DNA of 64,000 nucleotides from the NCBI RefSeq assembly GCF_003574315.2, contig NZ_AP025739.1:5766001-5830000 (forward strand), given 5' to 3'. The notes beneath the pieces are model-generated. The model saw nothing but the letters and a program-made list of their open reading frames with translations, did not search any database and was not told the origin of the DNA. A program made the position numbers and the translations under genes. The stretch's first letter is position 1, and each line of letters begins with the position of its first letter. The stretch comes from Capsulimonas corticalis. GTDB lineage: Bacteria > Armatimonadota > Armatimonadia > Armatimonadales > Capsulimonadaceae. Shown in pieces: positions 26,858 to 35,314 of the stretch.

Positions 26858-27014
26858 ACCTCTCCAGATTCGCCGCTGTTCTATATGTATGCAGGAGTTC
26901 ACAATCCAGCAATTCCGGATTACAATGTCTCCTTGCTTATGCCCCGCAACTGAGACGCGATTTTCGCGGCCTTAAGTTCTCACTCAACTTTCTCGCCACC
27001 AGTAAGGACCAATC

Positions 27015-28193
27015 ATGACGAAACAGTATGACCGCAGGTACTTTTTGCGATCGTTGCTATTGAGTACAGTGATGTTGTGCGCAAGCGCGTTCGGCGTTCG
27101 CGCGCAGAGCTTCTCCGATTCGCCCGATATTTCCGCCCAGGACTCCATCGCCGCGCCCCTCACGGCCGCGCCTGCCGCTGCCGTTGTCGCCAATAGCGGC
27201 GTCATCACTTTGAACGGCAAGAGCTCCTACTGGCTCGGAGCCGATTACGCCTGGTACAACTACAGCACGGACTTTGGAACCGGCGCATGGGGAAAGTTCA
27301 CCGACTGGAGCGCAGTTTCGGCGGATTTCGGCGCCATGCACGCCAACGGCGTCCATGTCGTCCGCTGGTGGGTGTTCGGAGACGGGCGATACTCGCCGGA
27401 GTTCAGCAGCACGGGCGCCGTCACGGGGCTCGACTCTTACGTTCTCTCGGATATCGATCACGCCCTGCAAATCGCGGCGGCAAACCATGTGGCGATTCTG
27501 TTCACGCTGATCGACAGCTCGATCTGGGCGGCGGCGTCCAACAGCAGCGGCCTGCAAACGGGCGGCCATGCGGCGCTGGTGACAAGCTCGACGGTGCAGA
27601 AATCCTATCTGGATAAGGCGCTCAAGCCGCTGCTCCAGCATATCGCCGCCGGCTCTTACCGCGCCGAGGTGGCCGGATACGATCTGGTGAACGAGCCGGA
27701 GGCGCAGATGTCCGGCTACTGGGGAGGATCCAATCTTTCCTCGACATCGGTCAAGGCGTTCGTGAAGCAGTGCGCGACGTATGTCCATACGTATGGCGGC
27801 AGCGGCAGCCTCGCCACCGTTGGGAGCGCGACGCCCTATTATGTGAGCACGTGGAAGAGCCTTGGACTGGACTTCTACCAGATCCACTACTATCCCTGGA
27901 TGGACTTCAGCAACGGCGCGGGGAGCGGACTGCCGACCTATGCGTCGCAGGCCCTGGATAAACCCTGCATTGTGGGCGAGTTTCCGACGGCGGATTCCTC
28001 TTACGGTCTGACCGATACAAACGTGCAGAGCGCGAACTGGTATCTGAACTCGATCGAGACGAAGGGTTACGCCGGAGCGATTGCATGGAGCTACCGTGTT
28101 TCGGACAGCGCGACCAAATGGACATCGTTCCAGCCGGTCTACACAAACTGGAACACGCTGCACAGCGCCATCACTGGTCCCGTCTTGCCTTAA
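27015..28193 (+). CDS. secreted GH5-like glycoside hydrolase (cellulase/mannanase fold)
   Basis: 392 residues. A Tat-type signal peptide begins with DRRYFLRS and ends near residue 31 (VRAQS). The catalytic TIM barrel shows GYDLVNEPEA, where Glu of NEP is the acid/base, and CIVGEFPTAD, where Glu is the likely nucleophile. HVVRWWVFGDG and FYQIHYYPW are barrel segments. The family cleaves beta-glucans or mannans; the substrate is not determinable by eye. It interrupts the RDD/SpoIIM/DUF58 neighbourhood and is flanked by its own terminator (28211-28254). AAGGA precedes the ATG. Confidence 0.8.
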   Translation: MTKQYDRRYFLRSLLLSTVMLCASAFGVRAQSFSDSPDISAQDSIAAPLTAAPAAAVVANSGVITLNGKSSYWLGADYAWYNYSTDFGTGAWGKFTDWSAVSADFGAMHANGVHVVRWWVFGDGRYSPEFSSTGAVTGLDSYVLSDIDHALQIAAANHVAILFTLIDSSIWAAASNSSGLQTGGHAALVTSSTVQKSYLDKALKPLLQHIAAGSYRAEVAGYDLVNEPEAQMSGYWGGSNLSSTSVKAFVKQCATYVHTYGGSGSLATVGSATPYYVSTWKSLGLDFYQIHYYPWMDFSNGAGSGLPTYASQALDKPCIVGEFPTADSSYGLTDTNVQSANWYLNSIETKGYAGAIAWSYRVSDSATKWTSFQPVYTNWNTLHSAITGPVLP

Positions 28194-28210
28194 CCGCGGG
28201 CAACCACTCA

Positions 28211-28254
28211 CAAAGATCGGCCCGCAAACTTTCGTTTGCGGGCCGATCTTTTGA
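28211..28254. terminator. strong bidirectional terminator
   Basis: AAAGATCGGCCCGCAAAC pairs with GTTTGCGGGCCGATCTTTT, about 17 bp, between the convergent GH5-like and DUF58 genes. Confidence 0.9.
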
Positions 28255-28282
28255 CTGTCATTACTGAACTGAGGCGGCGAAA

Positions 28283-29602
28283 CTAAATCAACGATTTGGC
28301 TTTTAACTCCAAATAGCGATTGATCAAATCGGCGCTCAAGTTCTCCGGCGTGCTGTCCACAGTCCAGACGCCGCGGCGTTTGAGCGCCTGGATCGCCTGA
28401 CGGCGCTCGTGCAGCACCTGAGTCGCGACGGCCTTGGTGTAGACCTGATGCGATTCTTCGGGCACGGCGGCGGCCGCTGCGATGATGTTGGGGTCGCTTA
28501 CGGTGACGCACACCACGCGATGCCGCTCCTCCAAAATCGAAACTGCGTTGAGGATCTGCGACGAAGAATCGGGATCGACGAGGTCCGAGAATAAGACGAT
28601 CAGTGAACGCCGGCGCCAGCGTGTCGCCAGTTCCTGAAAGGCCGCCTGATAATCCGTCTCGACCAGACGCGCCTCCAGATTGTAAAGGCGCTCCATGATC
28701 TGATAGACCTGGGCGTTGCTCTTGGCCGGCGGCAAAAACGTGCGCACTTCGGCGTCAAACGCCATCAAGCCCACTTTGTCGTCCGACGAAACAGCGACAT
28801 AGGCCAGCATCAGCGCCGTATTGACGACGAAGTCCAGCTTCGCCATCTTCTGAATCGGCTGGAGCATCGTTCGCCCGGTATCCAGAAGCAGCACGACATT
28901 CTGGCTGCGCTCGGCTTCGTATTGCCGGGAGATCAGCTTGCCGCGCCGCGCCGTCGCGCTCCAGTCGATCTTCTTATATTCATCGCCCGTGACATACTCG
29001 CGCAGGCTTTCGAACTCCGAGCCGCCGCCGCGCACTTTGGCCGATCGGATCCCCAGTTGCATCAACCGCCCACGGCGCGCGAGCATCTCGTACTTCGCCA
29101 TCTCCAGCATATTGGGATAGACTTTGACGCTCTGCGGCGCCGGCAGCCGCGACATCCGCGCCACGAGGCCCAGCGCGCCCAGGTACTGGACAAAGACATC
29201 GCCAAAGACGTAATCGCCCTTCGCATGCGCCTGGACATAGTAGGAGAACTGTGCGGGAATGTTGCCGGGAGGGACGACGACGTTTTGCTGCGTCTGGCCC
29301 TCCAGCGTGAATCGGTCCGGCGGCTCATCGCGCGCAATGACCTCAACCGCGCGGTTTCCACGGCTGCGCAACTCCACGACGACCGGCTGGCGCAGGCCAA
29401 GCGAAAGCTTCTCATCCACGCGCCGCTCCACGCTGAGAAACGTCTCGGGACGCGGCGACGTCAGAAAGTCGGCGATGGCGGCGGCCGCCAGCAGCGCATC
29501 GTACGCCAGCACCACGGCGAGCAGCCAGGGCGCAAAATAAACGAACAGCATCGGAACGGCTCCGATAGCCGCGAGCACAGCCAGGCGAGGGGTGAGGCGC
29601 AT
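28283..29602 (-). CDS. DUF58 domain-containing membrane protein
   Basis: 439 residues. Two N-terminal membrane helices (about 8-45) are followed by a beta-rich region, then the DUF58 block containing LREYVTGDEYKKIDWSATAR (about 205-225). A von Willebrand A-like fold follows (VVLLLDTGRTM, LIVLFSDLVDPDSS) with partial metal-ion-dependent adhesion residues. DUF58 proteins usually pair with a MoxR-type AAA ATPase in envelope-stress or metal-insertion systems; no MoxR gene is in this window. Its promoter abuts the ATG. Confidence 0.88.
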   Translation of the reverse strand: MRLTPRLAVLAAIGAVPMLFVYFAPWLLAVVLAYDALLAAAAIADFLTSPRPETFLSVERRVDEKLSLGLRQPVVVELRSRGNRAVEVIARDEPPDRFTLEGQTQQNVVVPPGNIPAQFSYYVQAHAKGDYVFGDVFVQYLGALGLVARMSRLPAPQSVKVYPNMLEMAKYEMLARRGRLMQLGIRSAKVRGGGSEFESLREYVTGDEYKKIDWSATARRGKLISRQYEAERSQNVVLLLDTGRTMLQPIQKMAKLDFVVNTALMLAYVAVSSDDKVGLMAFDAEVRTFLPPAKSNAQVYQIMERLYNLEARLVETDYQAAFQELATRWRRRSLIVLFSDLVDPDSSSQILNAVSILEERHRVVCVTVSDPNIIAAAAAVPEESHQVYTKAVATQVLHERRQAIQALKRRGVWTVDSTPENLSADLINRYLELKAKSLI

Positions 29603-29607
29603 AGCCT

Positions 29608-29637
29608 ATTATAGCGGACGCTCGCGAGGAGCGTCAA
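29608..29637 (-). promoter_or_regulatory. leaderless promoter of the DUF58 gene
   Basis: TTGACG (29637-29632), 18-nt spacer, TATAAT (29613-29608) ending 5 nt before the ATG. A CGCTCGCGAGGAGCG partial palindrome lies inside the spacer and -35 region. Confidence 0.7.
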
Positions 29638-29688
29638 TGGAAGGCGACGCCTTTCTTGGCGAGGAGACGCATCGCTCCACCCGCGCCC

Positions 29689-30879
29689 TCACACGCGAAG
29701 AAACACACCCCGGCGATAGAGATAGGTCAGGACCAGCCAGCAGACGGCGATGTAGCCCGCCGTGTAGGCGACGCCGCCGCCCACCGGTCCCAGCTCAGCG
29801 ACCGCCGAATGGAGCATCGCCTGCTGCAGCGGAACGCGCGTCCCATCGGCGAGCGTCCACATCCAGCTTTGCAGGATGTAGACTTTAAAGAGGATCGGCG
29901 CCACATACGCCGTGATAGCGTTCGCGCCCAGCACCGTGAGCGGCAGCGCGATCCGGCTCCAGCCCCGCGCATCCAGCAGCGCATAAAAGAACGCCAGCGT
30001 TACCACCCCGAGACCGCCGGTATACAGGATATAGGAGCCGGACCAGACGGCCTTGTTCATCGGCAGCCAGTAGCCCCACAGCCAGCCCATGGCGGCGAGC
30101 GCCACTCCACAGCCGATCAGCCAGACCACTTTTCGCGCGGGAGTGAGCCGGTCGCGCCTCAGCAAATCGCCAATCCCGGCGCCGATGAGCGCGAGCGCGG
30201 CCGTCGGGATCGCCGACAAGAGGCCGCTCAAATGAAACTGCTGAAGCGAGTGCTGGTTGATATAGTCGACGACGTTGCAGGTCTGGGCCTGGATTCCCGG
30301 CCCGCATCCTGGAACCGGCGCGAATTGCAGGAATGCGCCATGCCCGCCCAGCAGCACGGCCACGAGCAGCGCGCGCCCGATCAGCGGCAGCGAATAAGCA
30401 AGGGCCGCCAGCAAATACGCCAGGCCGATGATTTGCAGCACGCCCAGATCGAGAATGGGCTGATGGGCGATGCTGGAGTCGATCAAGCAGCCCAGCAGGA
30501 CCAGCGCGATCGTGCGCCGCAGGATTTTTCCGGCGCGCGCCCACCACGACCATCCCTTGGCGCGCGAAGACGCGTCCGCGAACGGGATCGCGACTCCGAC
30601 GATCAGCAAGAACCACGGAAAAACCAGATCGGCGAACTGCACGCCCTGATTCCAATCGGCGTGTGTCAGCTGTTTCGGCGTCGCGGTGTCCAGGGCGATA
30701 TTATTGACAAGCAGCATCCCAAAGATCGTCAGACCCCGAAAGGCGTCCAGCGAGACCAATCGAGAAGACGCGGCCCGCGCTCCCACGGTCGCTGTCTTTG
30801 CTTCGGCGTCCGGCGCGGCTTCGGAGATCCGAAGCCGCTTTGGAGCAGGGCTATCGTTTGAACTATCTATCATTTCCAA
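29689..30879 (-). CDS. heparan-alpha-glucosaminide N-acetyltransferase-like membrane protein (COG4299)
   Basis: 396 residues, about ten membrane helices. The opening SRLVSLDAFRGLTIFGMLLVNN matches the DUF1624/COG4299 family, related to the human HGSNAT acetyltransferase and bacterial NagX. LIVGVAIPFADAS and LGVLQIIGLAYLL are further family blocks. These proteins move acetyl groups to sugars across membranes or support aminosugar use; the bacterial substrate is not settled. The first 35 residues are cytoplasmic and poorly conserved, so a later start is possible. No partner gene is adjacent. Confidence 0.83.
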   Translation of the reverse strand: MEMIDSSNDSPAPKRLRISEAAPDAEAKTATVGARAASSRLVSLDAFRGLTIFGMLLVNNIALDTATPKQLTHADWNQGVQFADLVFPWFLLIVGVAIPFADASSRAKGWSWWARAGKILRRTIALVLLGCLIDSSIAHQPILDLGVLQIIGLAYLLAALAYSLPLIGRALLVAVLLGGHGAFLQFAPVPGCGPGIQAQTCNVVDYINQHSLQQFHLSGLLSAIPTAALALIGAGIGDLLRRDRLTPARKVVWLIGCGVALAAMGWLWGYWLPMNKAVWSGSYILYTGGLGVVTLAFFYALLDARGWSRIALPLTVLGANAITAYVAPILFKVYILQSWMWTLADGTRVPLQQAMLHSAVAELGPVGGGVAYTAGYIAVCWLVLTYLYRRGVFLRV

Positions 30880-31080
30880 GGAAGTGTTCTTTCGTGCTCA
30901 GCGCATGGCGTTTTGCTCGTTCTACTATCGCAAGCGAGCTCGCCAGAGTTCCCGGCGGACGCTTTGCCGGTCGGTGTCCCCCTTACCAGACGTGGGTTTA
31001 TACCCGTGGTTCAGGGTTAATTTAAAACTGGAACAAATACTTGATGAAAATAATTTCACCGTTTGGCGCAATTGCGTAAA

Positions 31081-31135
31081 AATATTAACAAAATCAATAT
31101 CAATATTAACTTTATCAATATTATTGTGCTATACT
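31081..31135 (+). promoter_or_regulatory. AT-rich promoter with tandem TCAATATTAAC-like repeats upstream of DUF2089 gene
   Basis: AATATTAAC occurs at 31081-31089 and 31102-31110 (21 bp apart), and TCAATAT recurs at 31094, 31100 and 31115. An extended -10, TGCTATACT, is at 31127-31135, so transcription would begin about 15 nt before the GTG. The repeats overlap the -35 region and look like a regulator-binding array. The rest of the 30880-31080 gap shows nothing clear. Confidence 0.6.
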
Positions 31136-31155
31136 CAGCTCGGAGGAACGCCGAC

Positions 31156-31548
31156 GTGAGCCTTACCATCAATGCCTGCCCCGTCTGTCAGGGCGAGGTG
31201 GAGATTACCGAAGTGAGCTGCGTGAACTGCGACGTGCAGGTGCGCGGCCACTTTACGCCCAGCCGTTACGACCGTCTGTCACAGGACCAGACGCATTTTT
31301 TGGAGACGTTTTTGCGCTGCCGAGGCGTGATCAAGGATGTCGAAGCGGCCCTCGGGATCTCGTACCCAACGGTCAAGGGGCGCCTGGACGCGCTGGTGAA
31401 CGCGCTGCGCTTGGATGACGGCGCATCGGCGCCGCCGGCTGCTGAGACCAAAGATCCAGCGACGCGCCGGAAAGAGATTTTACAGGCGGTGAATTCGGGA
31501 GAGCTGGACGCCGACGCGGCGCTGCTGGCGCTCAAAGATATCTCGTAA
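31156..31548 (+). CDS. DUF2089 family zinc-ribbon/HTH protein
   Basis: 130 residues from the GTG at 31156, which has CGGAGG 9 nt upstream; the frame extends back to 31063 across the promoter and is rejected there. An N-terminal zinc ribbon has CPVC and CVNC pairs. The helix-turn-helix-like DUF2089 core contains FLRCRGVIKDVEAALGISYPTVKGRLD, followed by a C-terminal helix with GELDADAALLALK similar to a SHOCT module. It is probably a small DNA-binding regulator. It lies 28 nt before the DUF4097 gene, the usual partner of such regulators, and may control both genes through the repeats in front of it. Confidence 0.82.
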   Translation: MSLTINACPVCQGEVEITEVSCVNCDVQVRGHFTPSRYDRLSQDQTHFLETFLRCRGVIKDVEAALGISYPTVKGRLDALVNALRLDDGASAPPAAETKDPATRRKEILQAVNSGELDADAALLALKDIS

Positions 31549-31576
31549 ACGTCCGCTCATCGCAAAGGAACATACC

Positions 31577-33226
31577 ATGAGTGAAGAAAGCCTTTTGATT
31601 CTCAATATGCTGCGCGAAGGGAAGATCACGGCCGATCAAGCCGACTCCCTCCTGCGCGTGGTGCGCCCAGCCGCCGAAGCGCCTCCGCCGCCCCCTCCCC
31701 CGCCGCCCGCCGCTCCGCCCCCTCCTCCGCCGCCGGCGGGACCTTCGCTTTCCGACATTCAGCATCGTTTGGGCGAGCTGCAGGGCAAGCTTGGCGAACT
31801 GCACGGCAAGCAGATCGCGGGACAGGCGGCCCGGGCCGCCGGGCAGGCCGCGATATTCGCCGGCAAGATGCTCGATCATCTGCCCCGCCCCGACCTGGAT
31901 CTGAGCAAAGTCGTGGACGAAGCGATGCGCGGACTGAACTCGCTGAAGGCTGACGCCGTGCGCACCGCGAAGACGGCGGCGCGCGACGCCGCCCGGGAAG
32001 CGCGGCGGGTGGCCCGCGAAAGCCGGCACGCGATCGACCAGAACGGTCTCGGCGCGTTTGTGGATAACAGCCGCGGCTCGGGCCGCCCCCGCAACCGCGA
32101 AGGTCTGCCCCAGGTTTCGGAGCGCCAGGAGATTCCCGTCCCGGATCTCATTGCGGACGCGGTGGATATCAACAACCCCTTCGGCGATGTCAAAGCGTGG
32201 GGCGAGTCCGATGGCGGCGCCGTGCGCGTGACCGCAACCAAGACGGTATGGGCGGCCAGCGACGCCGACGCGCGCGTCCTGATGCAGCAGGTCTTCGTGA
32301 CCAGCCGCATCGAAGGAGGTCGATACAAAGTTACGGTGGTCGCGCCCTCCGACGCCATGGACCGTGTTGCGATCGACCTGGAAGTTCATCTGCCCGCCAC
32401 GAAGCCGCTCGGCGTCGAAACGACCTACGGGTCGATTGAAGTGGAGGGCGTCTCCGCCGCCGTCAGCTTCCGGTCCGCCAGCGGCTCCGTTTCCGGACGG
32501 TCGCCGCATACCGGAGTCCCTGGCGATGCGGGAGTGCGGACACAAAGCGGCCGCGTCAGCCTTCAGGGCTGGAGCACCGACGGCGGCCGCCTGATCGTGG
32601 AAACCGCCAGCGGCGACGTGCGGCTGGAAGGGCTGCACGGCTCCAAAGAAGTCGAGGCGCGCAGCCATAGCGGAGTGATCGCGATCACCGGCGTCAACCT
32701 GATGGCGTCGCTGCTGGCGGAATCGGCCAGCGGCGACATCAAGATGGAAGGCGGCTCGGTAAGCACGCAGGTGACGGGCAAGTCCCAGAGCGGCGATGTC
32801 GTGGTGACGGCGCTGCGCGCCGGACAGATCCACGCCGAATCCGTCAGCGGCGACGTCGCGGTCAGCGACGCCGGAGGCGCCCTGACCCTGAAAACCGTCA
32901 GCGGCGATATCGACGCCCACACCGTCAACAGCTACGCGGTGGCGCTGAGCACCGTGAGCGGCGACGCCAGCGTGGCCTTCTCCGGTCCCAGCACCGGATC
33001 GCTCGCCGGCACAACCGTCAGCGGCGACCTGTCTTTGACCGTCTGGAACAACTCGGACACGCGGATCGAGCTGACGACCGCGACAGGCTCGCTGCACAGC
33101 GATCTGACGCTGCAAGAGCAAAGCGGCGACGGAGACCGCCGCATCGCCGGCAAGCTCGGCGAGGGCGCCGGCAGCATCCGGCTGCAGGCGATCTCCGGCG
33201 ACATCGTCGTTCGCGAGCAAAAATAA
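31577..33226 (+). CDS. SHOCT-like/DUF4097 beta-helix protein with polyproline linker
   Basis: 549 residues. The N-terminal LLILNMLREGKITADQADSL resembles the SHOCT-like YvlB N-terminal module. A polyproline stretch (about 34-58) and a helical, Arg/Ala-rich middle follow. The C-terminal half is a DUF4097 right-handed beta-helix with at least nine SGD turns (ASGDVRLEG, ASGDIKMEG, QSGDVVVTA, VSGDVAVSD and others). Such proteins accompany LiaG/PspC-type envelope-stress genes; the function is unknown. It is cotranscribed with the DUF2089 gene and the small membrane protein downstream. No signal peptide is evident. Confidence 0.83.
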   Translation: MSEESLLILNMLREGKITADQADSLLRVVRPAAEAPPPPPPPPPAAPPPPPPPAGPSLSDIQHRLGELQGKLGELHGKQIAGQAARAAGQAAIFAGKMLDHLPRPDLDLSKVVDEAMRGLNSLKADAVRTAKTAARDAAREARRVARESRHAIDQNGLGAFVDNSRGSGRPRNREGLPQVSERQEIPVPDLIADAVDINNPFGDVKAWGESDGGAVRVTATKTVWAASDADARVLMQQVFVTSRIEGGRYKVTVVAPSDAMDRVAIDLEVHLPATKPLGVETTYGSIEVEGVSAAVSFRSASGSVSGRSPHTGVPGDAGVRTQSGRVSLQGWSTDGGRLIVETASGDVRLEGLHGSKEVEARSHSGVIAITGVNLMASLLAESASGDIKMEGGSVSTQVTGKSQSGDVVVTALRAGQIHAESVSGDVAVSDAGGALTLKTVSGDIDAHTVNSYAVALSTVSGDASVAFSGPSTGSLAGTTVSGDLSLTVWNNSDTRIELTTATGSLHSDLTLQEQSGDGDRRIAGKLGEGAGSIRLQAISGDIVVREQK

Positions 33227-33230
33227 CACT

Positions 33231-33264
33231 GGCGCGAGAGGAATGAGGCCATTCCTCTCGCGCC
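33231..33264 (+). terminator. hairpin between the DUF4097 gene and the small membrane protein gene
   Basis: A perfect 15-bp stem, GGCGCGAGAGGAATG / CATTCCTCTCGCGCC, with a 4-nt loop. There is no T-run, so partial termination or mRNA processing inside the operon is likely. Confidence 0.55.
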
Positions 33265-33290
33265 CAACAACACCTTTGGGGACGTATCCT

Positions 33291-33632
33291 ATGACTCCTG
33301 ATATACTGGCGATGTTGATTCCGATCTTTGGAATCCTCGGATTTTCCTCGATCGCTATCGTCCGTATCATCTTGAGGGCCGACGAGCGCAAGCTGGAGCT
33401 CAGACTTCGCTTGAAACAAAACGGTGACGCCGATATCGCCAAAGTTATTGACGATCTGCGTGCGGAAATCGCCAGCATCCGTGACAACGGCTCTCAATAT
33501 GACCTTTCCTTGGACAACACGATGCATCGTTTGGAGCGACGAATCGAGCATTTAGAAGGCAATCTGAGAGTGCAGATCCGCCCGGCGCCCCCGGAAGCGG
33601 AGACAGTTCAGCAAGTGGGACAGAATCTCTGA
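33291..33632 (+). CDS. small membrane protein with C-terminal coiled coil
   Basis: 113 residues from the ATG at 33291 (GGGGACG upstream). One N-terminal membrane helix (ILAMLIPIFGILGFSSIAIV) is followed by a charged coiled-coil segment to the C-terminus. The layout resembles PspB/LiaI-like partners of DUF4097 envelope proteins, but there is no sequence signature. Followed by a terminator at 33631-33660. Confidence 0.65.
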   Translation: MTPDILAMLIPIFGILGFSSIAIVRIILRADERKLELRLRLKQNGDADIAKVIDDLRAEIASIRDNGSQYDLSLDNTMHRLERRIEHLEGNLRVQIRPAPPEAETVQQVGQNL

Positions 33633-33660
33633 CGCCGGGCATCGGTCCTGCCCGGCGTTT
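33631..33660 (+). terminator. terminator after small membrane protein gene
   Basis: ACGCCGGGC / GCCCGGCGT stem followed by TTT, overlapping the stop codon region and immediately before the next promoter. Confidence 0.65.
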
Positions 33661-33664
33661 GGGG

Positions 33665-33670
33665 TATAAT
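33665..33670 (+). promoter_or_regulatory. -10 box of carB C-half, leaderless
   Basis: TATAAT ends 8 nt before the ATG at 33679. No consensus -35 is visible and there is no Shine-Dalgarno sequence. Confidence 0.55.
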
Positions 33671-33678
33671 ATCGGGCA

Positions 33679-35274
33679 ATGAGTGGGATAATTAAGAAGA
33701 AAGCCATTGTGCTTGGCAGCGGACCGATCCGCATTGGACAGGGCATCGAATTCGACTACGCCAGCGTGCACGCCGTGCGCGCCCTGCGCGAGGCCGGTTA
33801 CGAAGCCATCATCATCAACAACAACCCCGAAACAGTTTCCACCGACTTCGATACTTCGGACCGACTGTACTTCGAGCCATTGACGATCGAGGATGTGCTG
33901 CACATCATCGATCGCGAGTCGCCGATCGAGGGTGTCGTCTGTCAATTCGGCGGACAGACGGCCATCAATCTCGCGAAGCCGCTGACCGACGCCGGAATCC
34001 CGATCCTCGGATCCTCCTGCGACAGCATCGACCTCGCCGAGGACCGCAACCGTTTTGAAGAGCTACTGAGCCGTCTCAATATTCCCAAGCCCGCCGGCCG
34101 CGCCGTGATGTCCACCGAAGCCGCCGTCGAAGTGGCGAACGAGATCGGCTATCCGGTTCTGGTGCGCCCATCCTACGTTCTGGGCGGACGCGCGATGGAG
34201 ATCGTCTACGACGAGCCCGATCTGCGCCGCTATATGAAGAACGCCGCCGATATCTCCGAAGGCGCTCCCATCCTCGTCGACCGCTACATCACCGGCAAGG
34301 AAGCCGAAGTCGACGTGATCGCCGACGGCCAGGGCGGCTGCATCCTGCCCGGCATTATGGAGCACATCGAGCGCGCCGGCGTCCACAGCGGCGACTCGAT
34401 GGCCGTGTACCCGCCGCAGACGATCAAGCAAAGCACGATCGATCAGATGGTGGAGTACGCCACTCGCCTTTCCGAAGCCTTGAATGTCGTCGGCCTGATG
34501 AACATCCAGTTCGTCATCGAAAACGATCAGGCGTACGTGATCGAGGTCAACCCGCGCGCCTCGCGCACCGTCCCCTATCTCAGCAAGATCACCGGCATCC
34601 CAATGGTCAGGGCCGCGATGTGGGCGTCGCTGGGCCGAAGTCTCGCCGATCAGGGTTACAAGAACGGTCTGCATCCGAACCAGCCGAACATCGCCGTCAA
34701 AGCGCCGGTCTTCTCCTTCTCCAAACTGACCGGCGTGGATATCAATCTCGGACCCGAGATGAAATCCACCGGTGAGATCCTGGGAATCGACACGGACTTC
34801 TCACGCGCGCTCTACAAAGCCATGGTCGCCAGCGGGATCGACGTTCCGCTCAAGCCCAACGAAACCGCGCTGCTGGTCACCCTCGCCGACCAGGACAAAG
34901 CCGAGGGTCTGCCGATCATTCGGGACTTCGCCGCGCTGGGCTTCCGCCTGATCGCCACCTCCGGCACCGCGCGCTTCCTGAGCGAAAACGGCCTGGAAGT
35001 CACCTCCGCGCTCAAGATCAGCGAAGGCTCCCCCAACCTGATCGACCTGATCCGCAGCCGAGAAGTCGCTTTGCTGATCAACACGATCTCCAAAGACAAA
35101 AAGATCGAAAAGGAAGCCTCCCTCATCCGGCGCGCCTCCGTCGAGCACTCGATCCCCTGTCTGACTTCCCTGGACACCGCCCGCGCGCTCCACACCGCCC
35201 TCGCCACCCGCAACGCCGGCGAAGCGTTCGATGTGGTGACGATCGACAAGTATGTCGAGTATCAGCACGCGTAA
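33679..35274 (+). CDS. carB: carbamoyl-phosphate synthase large subunit, C-terminal half (split carB)
   Basis: 531 residues matching the second half of CarB (E. coli residues about 554-1073). An ATP-grasp domain opens with LGSGPIRIGQGIEFDY and contains VRPSYVLGGRAMEIVY and VIEVNPRASRTVPYLSK. An MGS-like allosteric domain follows from about residue 390 (FAALGFRLIATSGTARFL). This half phosphorylates carbamate to carbamoyl phosphate. The first half is a separate gene at 44123-45811 on the other strand. The gene starts exactly where the half-repeat begins, has its own promoter, and shows no frameshift or decay, so this is a genuine split subunit. It lies outside the PyrR-controlled operon. Confidence 0.95.
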   Translation: MSGIIKKKAIVLGSGPIRIGQGIEFDYASVHAVRALREAGYEAIIINNNPETVSTDFDTSDRLYFEPLTIEDVLHIIDRESPIEGVVCQFGGQTAINLAKPLTDAGIPILGSSCDSIDLAEDRNRFEELLSRLNIPKPAGRAVMSTEAAVEVANEIGYPVLVRPSYVLGGRAMEIVYDEPDLRRYMKNAADISEGAPILVDRYITGKEAEVDVIADGQGGCILPGIMEHIERAGVHSGDSMAVYPPQTIKQSTIDQMVEYATRLSEALNVVGLMNIQFVIENDQAYVIEVNPRASRTVPYLSKITGIPMVRAAMWASLGRSLADQGYKNGLHPNQPNIAVKAPVFSFSKLTGVDINLGPEMKSTGEILGIDTDFSRALYKAMVASGIDVPLKPNETALLVTLADQDKAEGLPIIRDFAALGFRLIATSGTARFLSENGLEVTSALKISEGSPNLIDLIRSREVALLINTISKDKKIEKEASLIRRASVEHSIPCLTSLDTARALHTALATRNAGEAFDVVTIDKYVEYQHA

Positions 35275-35276
35275 CG

Positions 35277-35314
35277 ACCGATCCCCGCGCTTCGCCCGAA
35301 GCGCGGGGATCGGT
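35277..35314. terminator. bidirectional terminator
   Basis: ACCGATCCCCGCGCTTCG and CGAAGCGCGGGGATCGGT form an 18-bp stem with a 2-nt centre, placed between the convergent carB C-half and the sensor/phosphatase gene. Confidence 0.8.

Noticed and set aside
31063-31158. N-terminal extension of the DUF2089 gene to 31063
   Set aside because: It would run through the AT-rich promoter array (poly Asn/Ile translation); the GTG at 31156 has CGGAGG in front.
31532-33487. 651-residue minus-strand ORF opposite the DUF4097 gene
   Set aside because: Repeat structure of the plus-strand SGD repeats creates the open frame; no recognisable protein.
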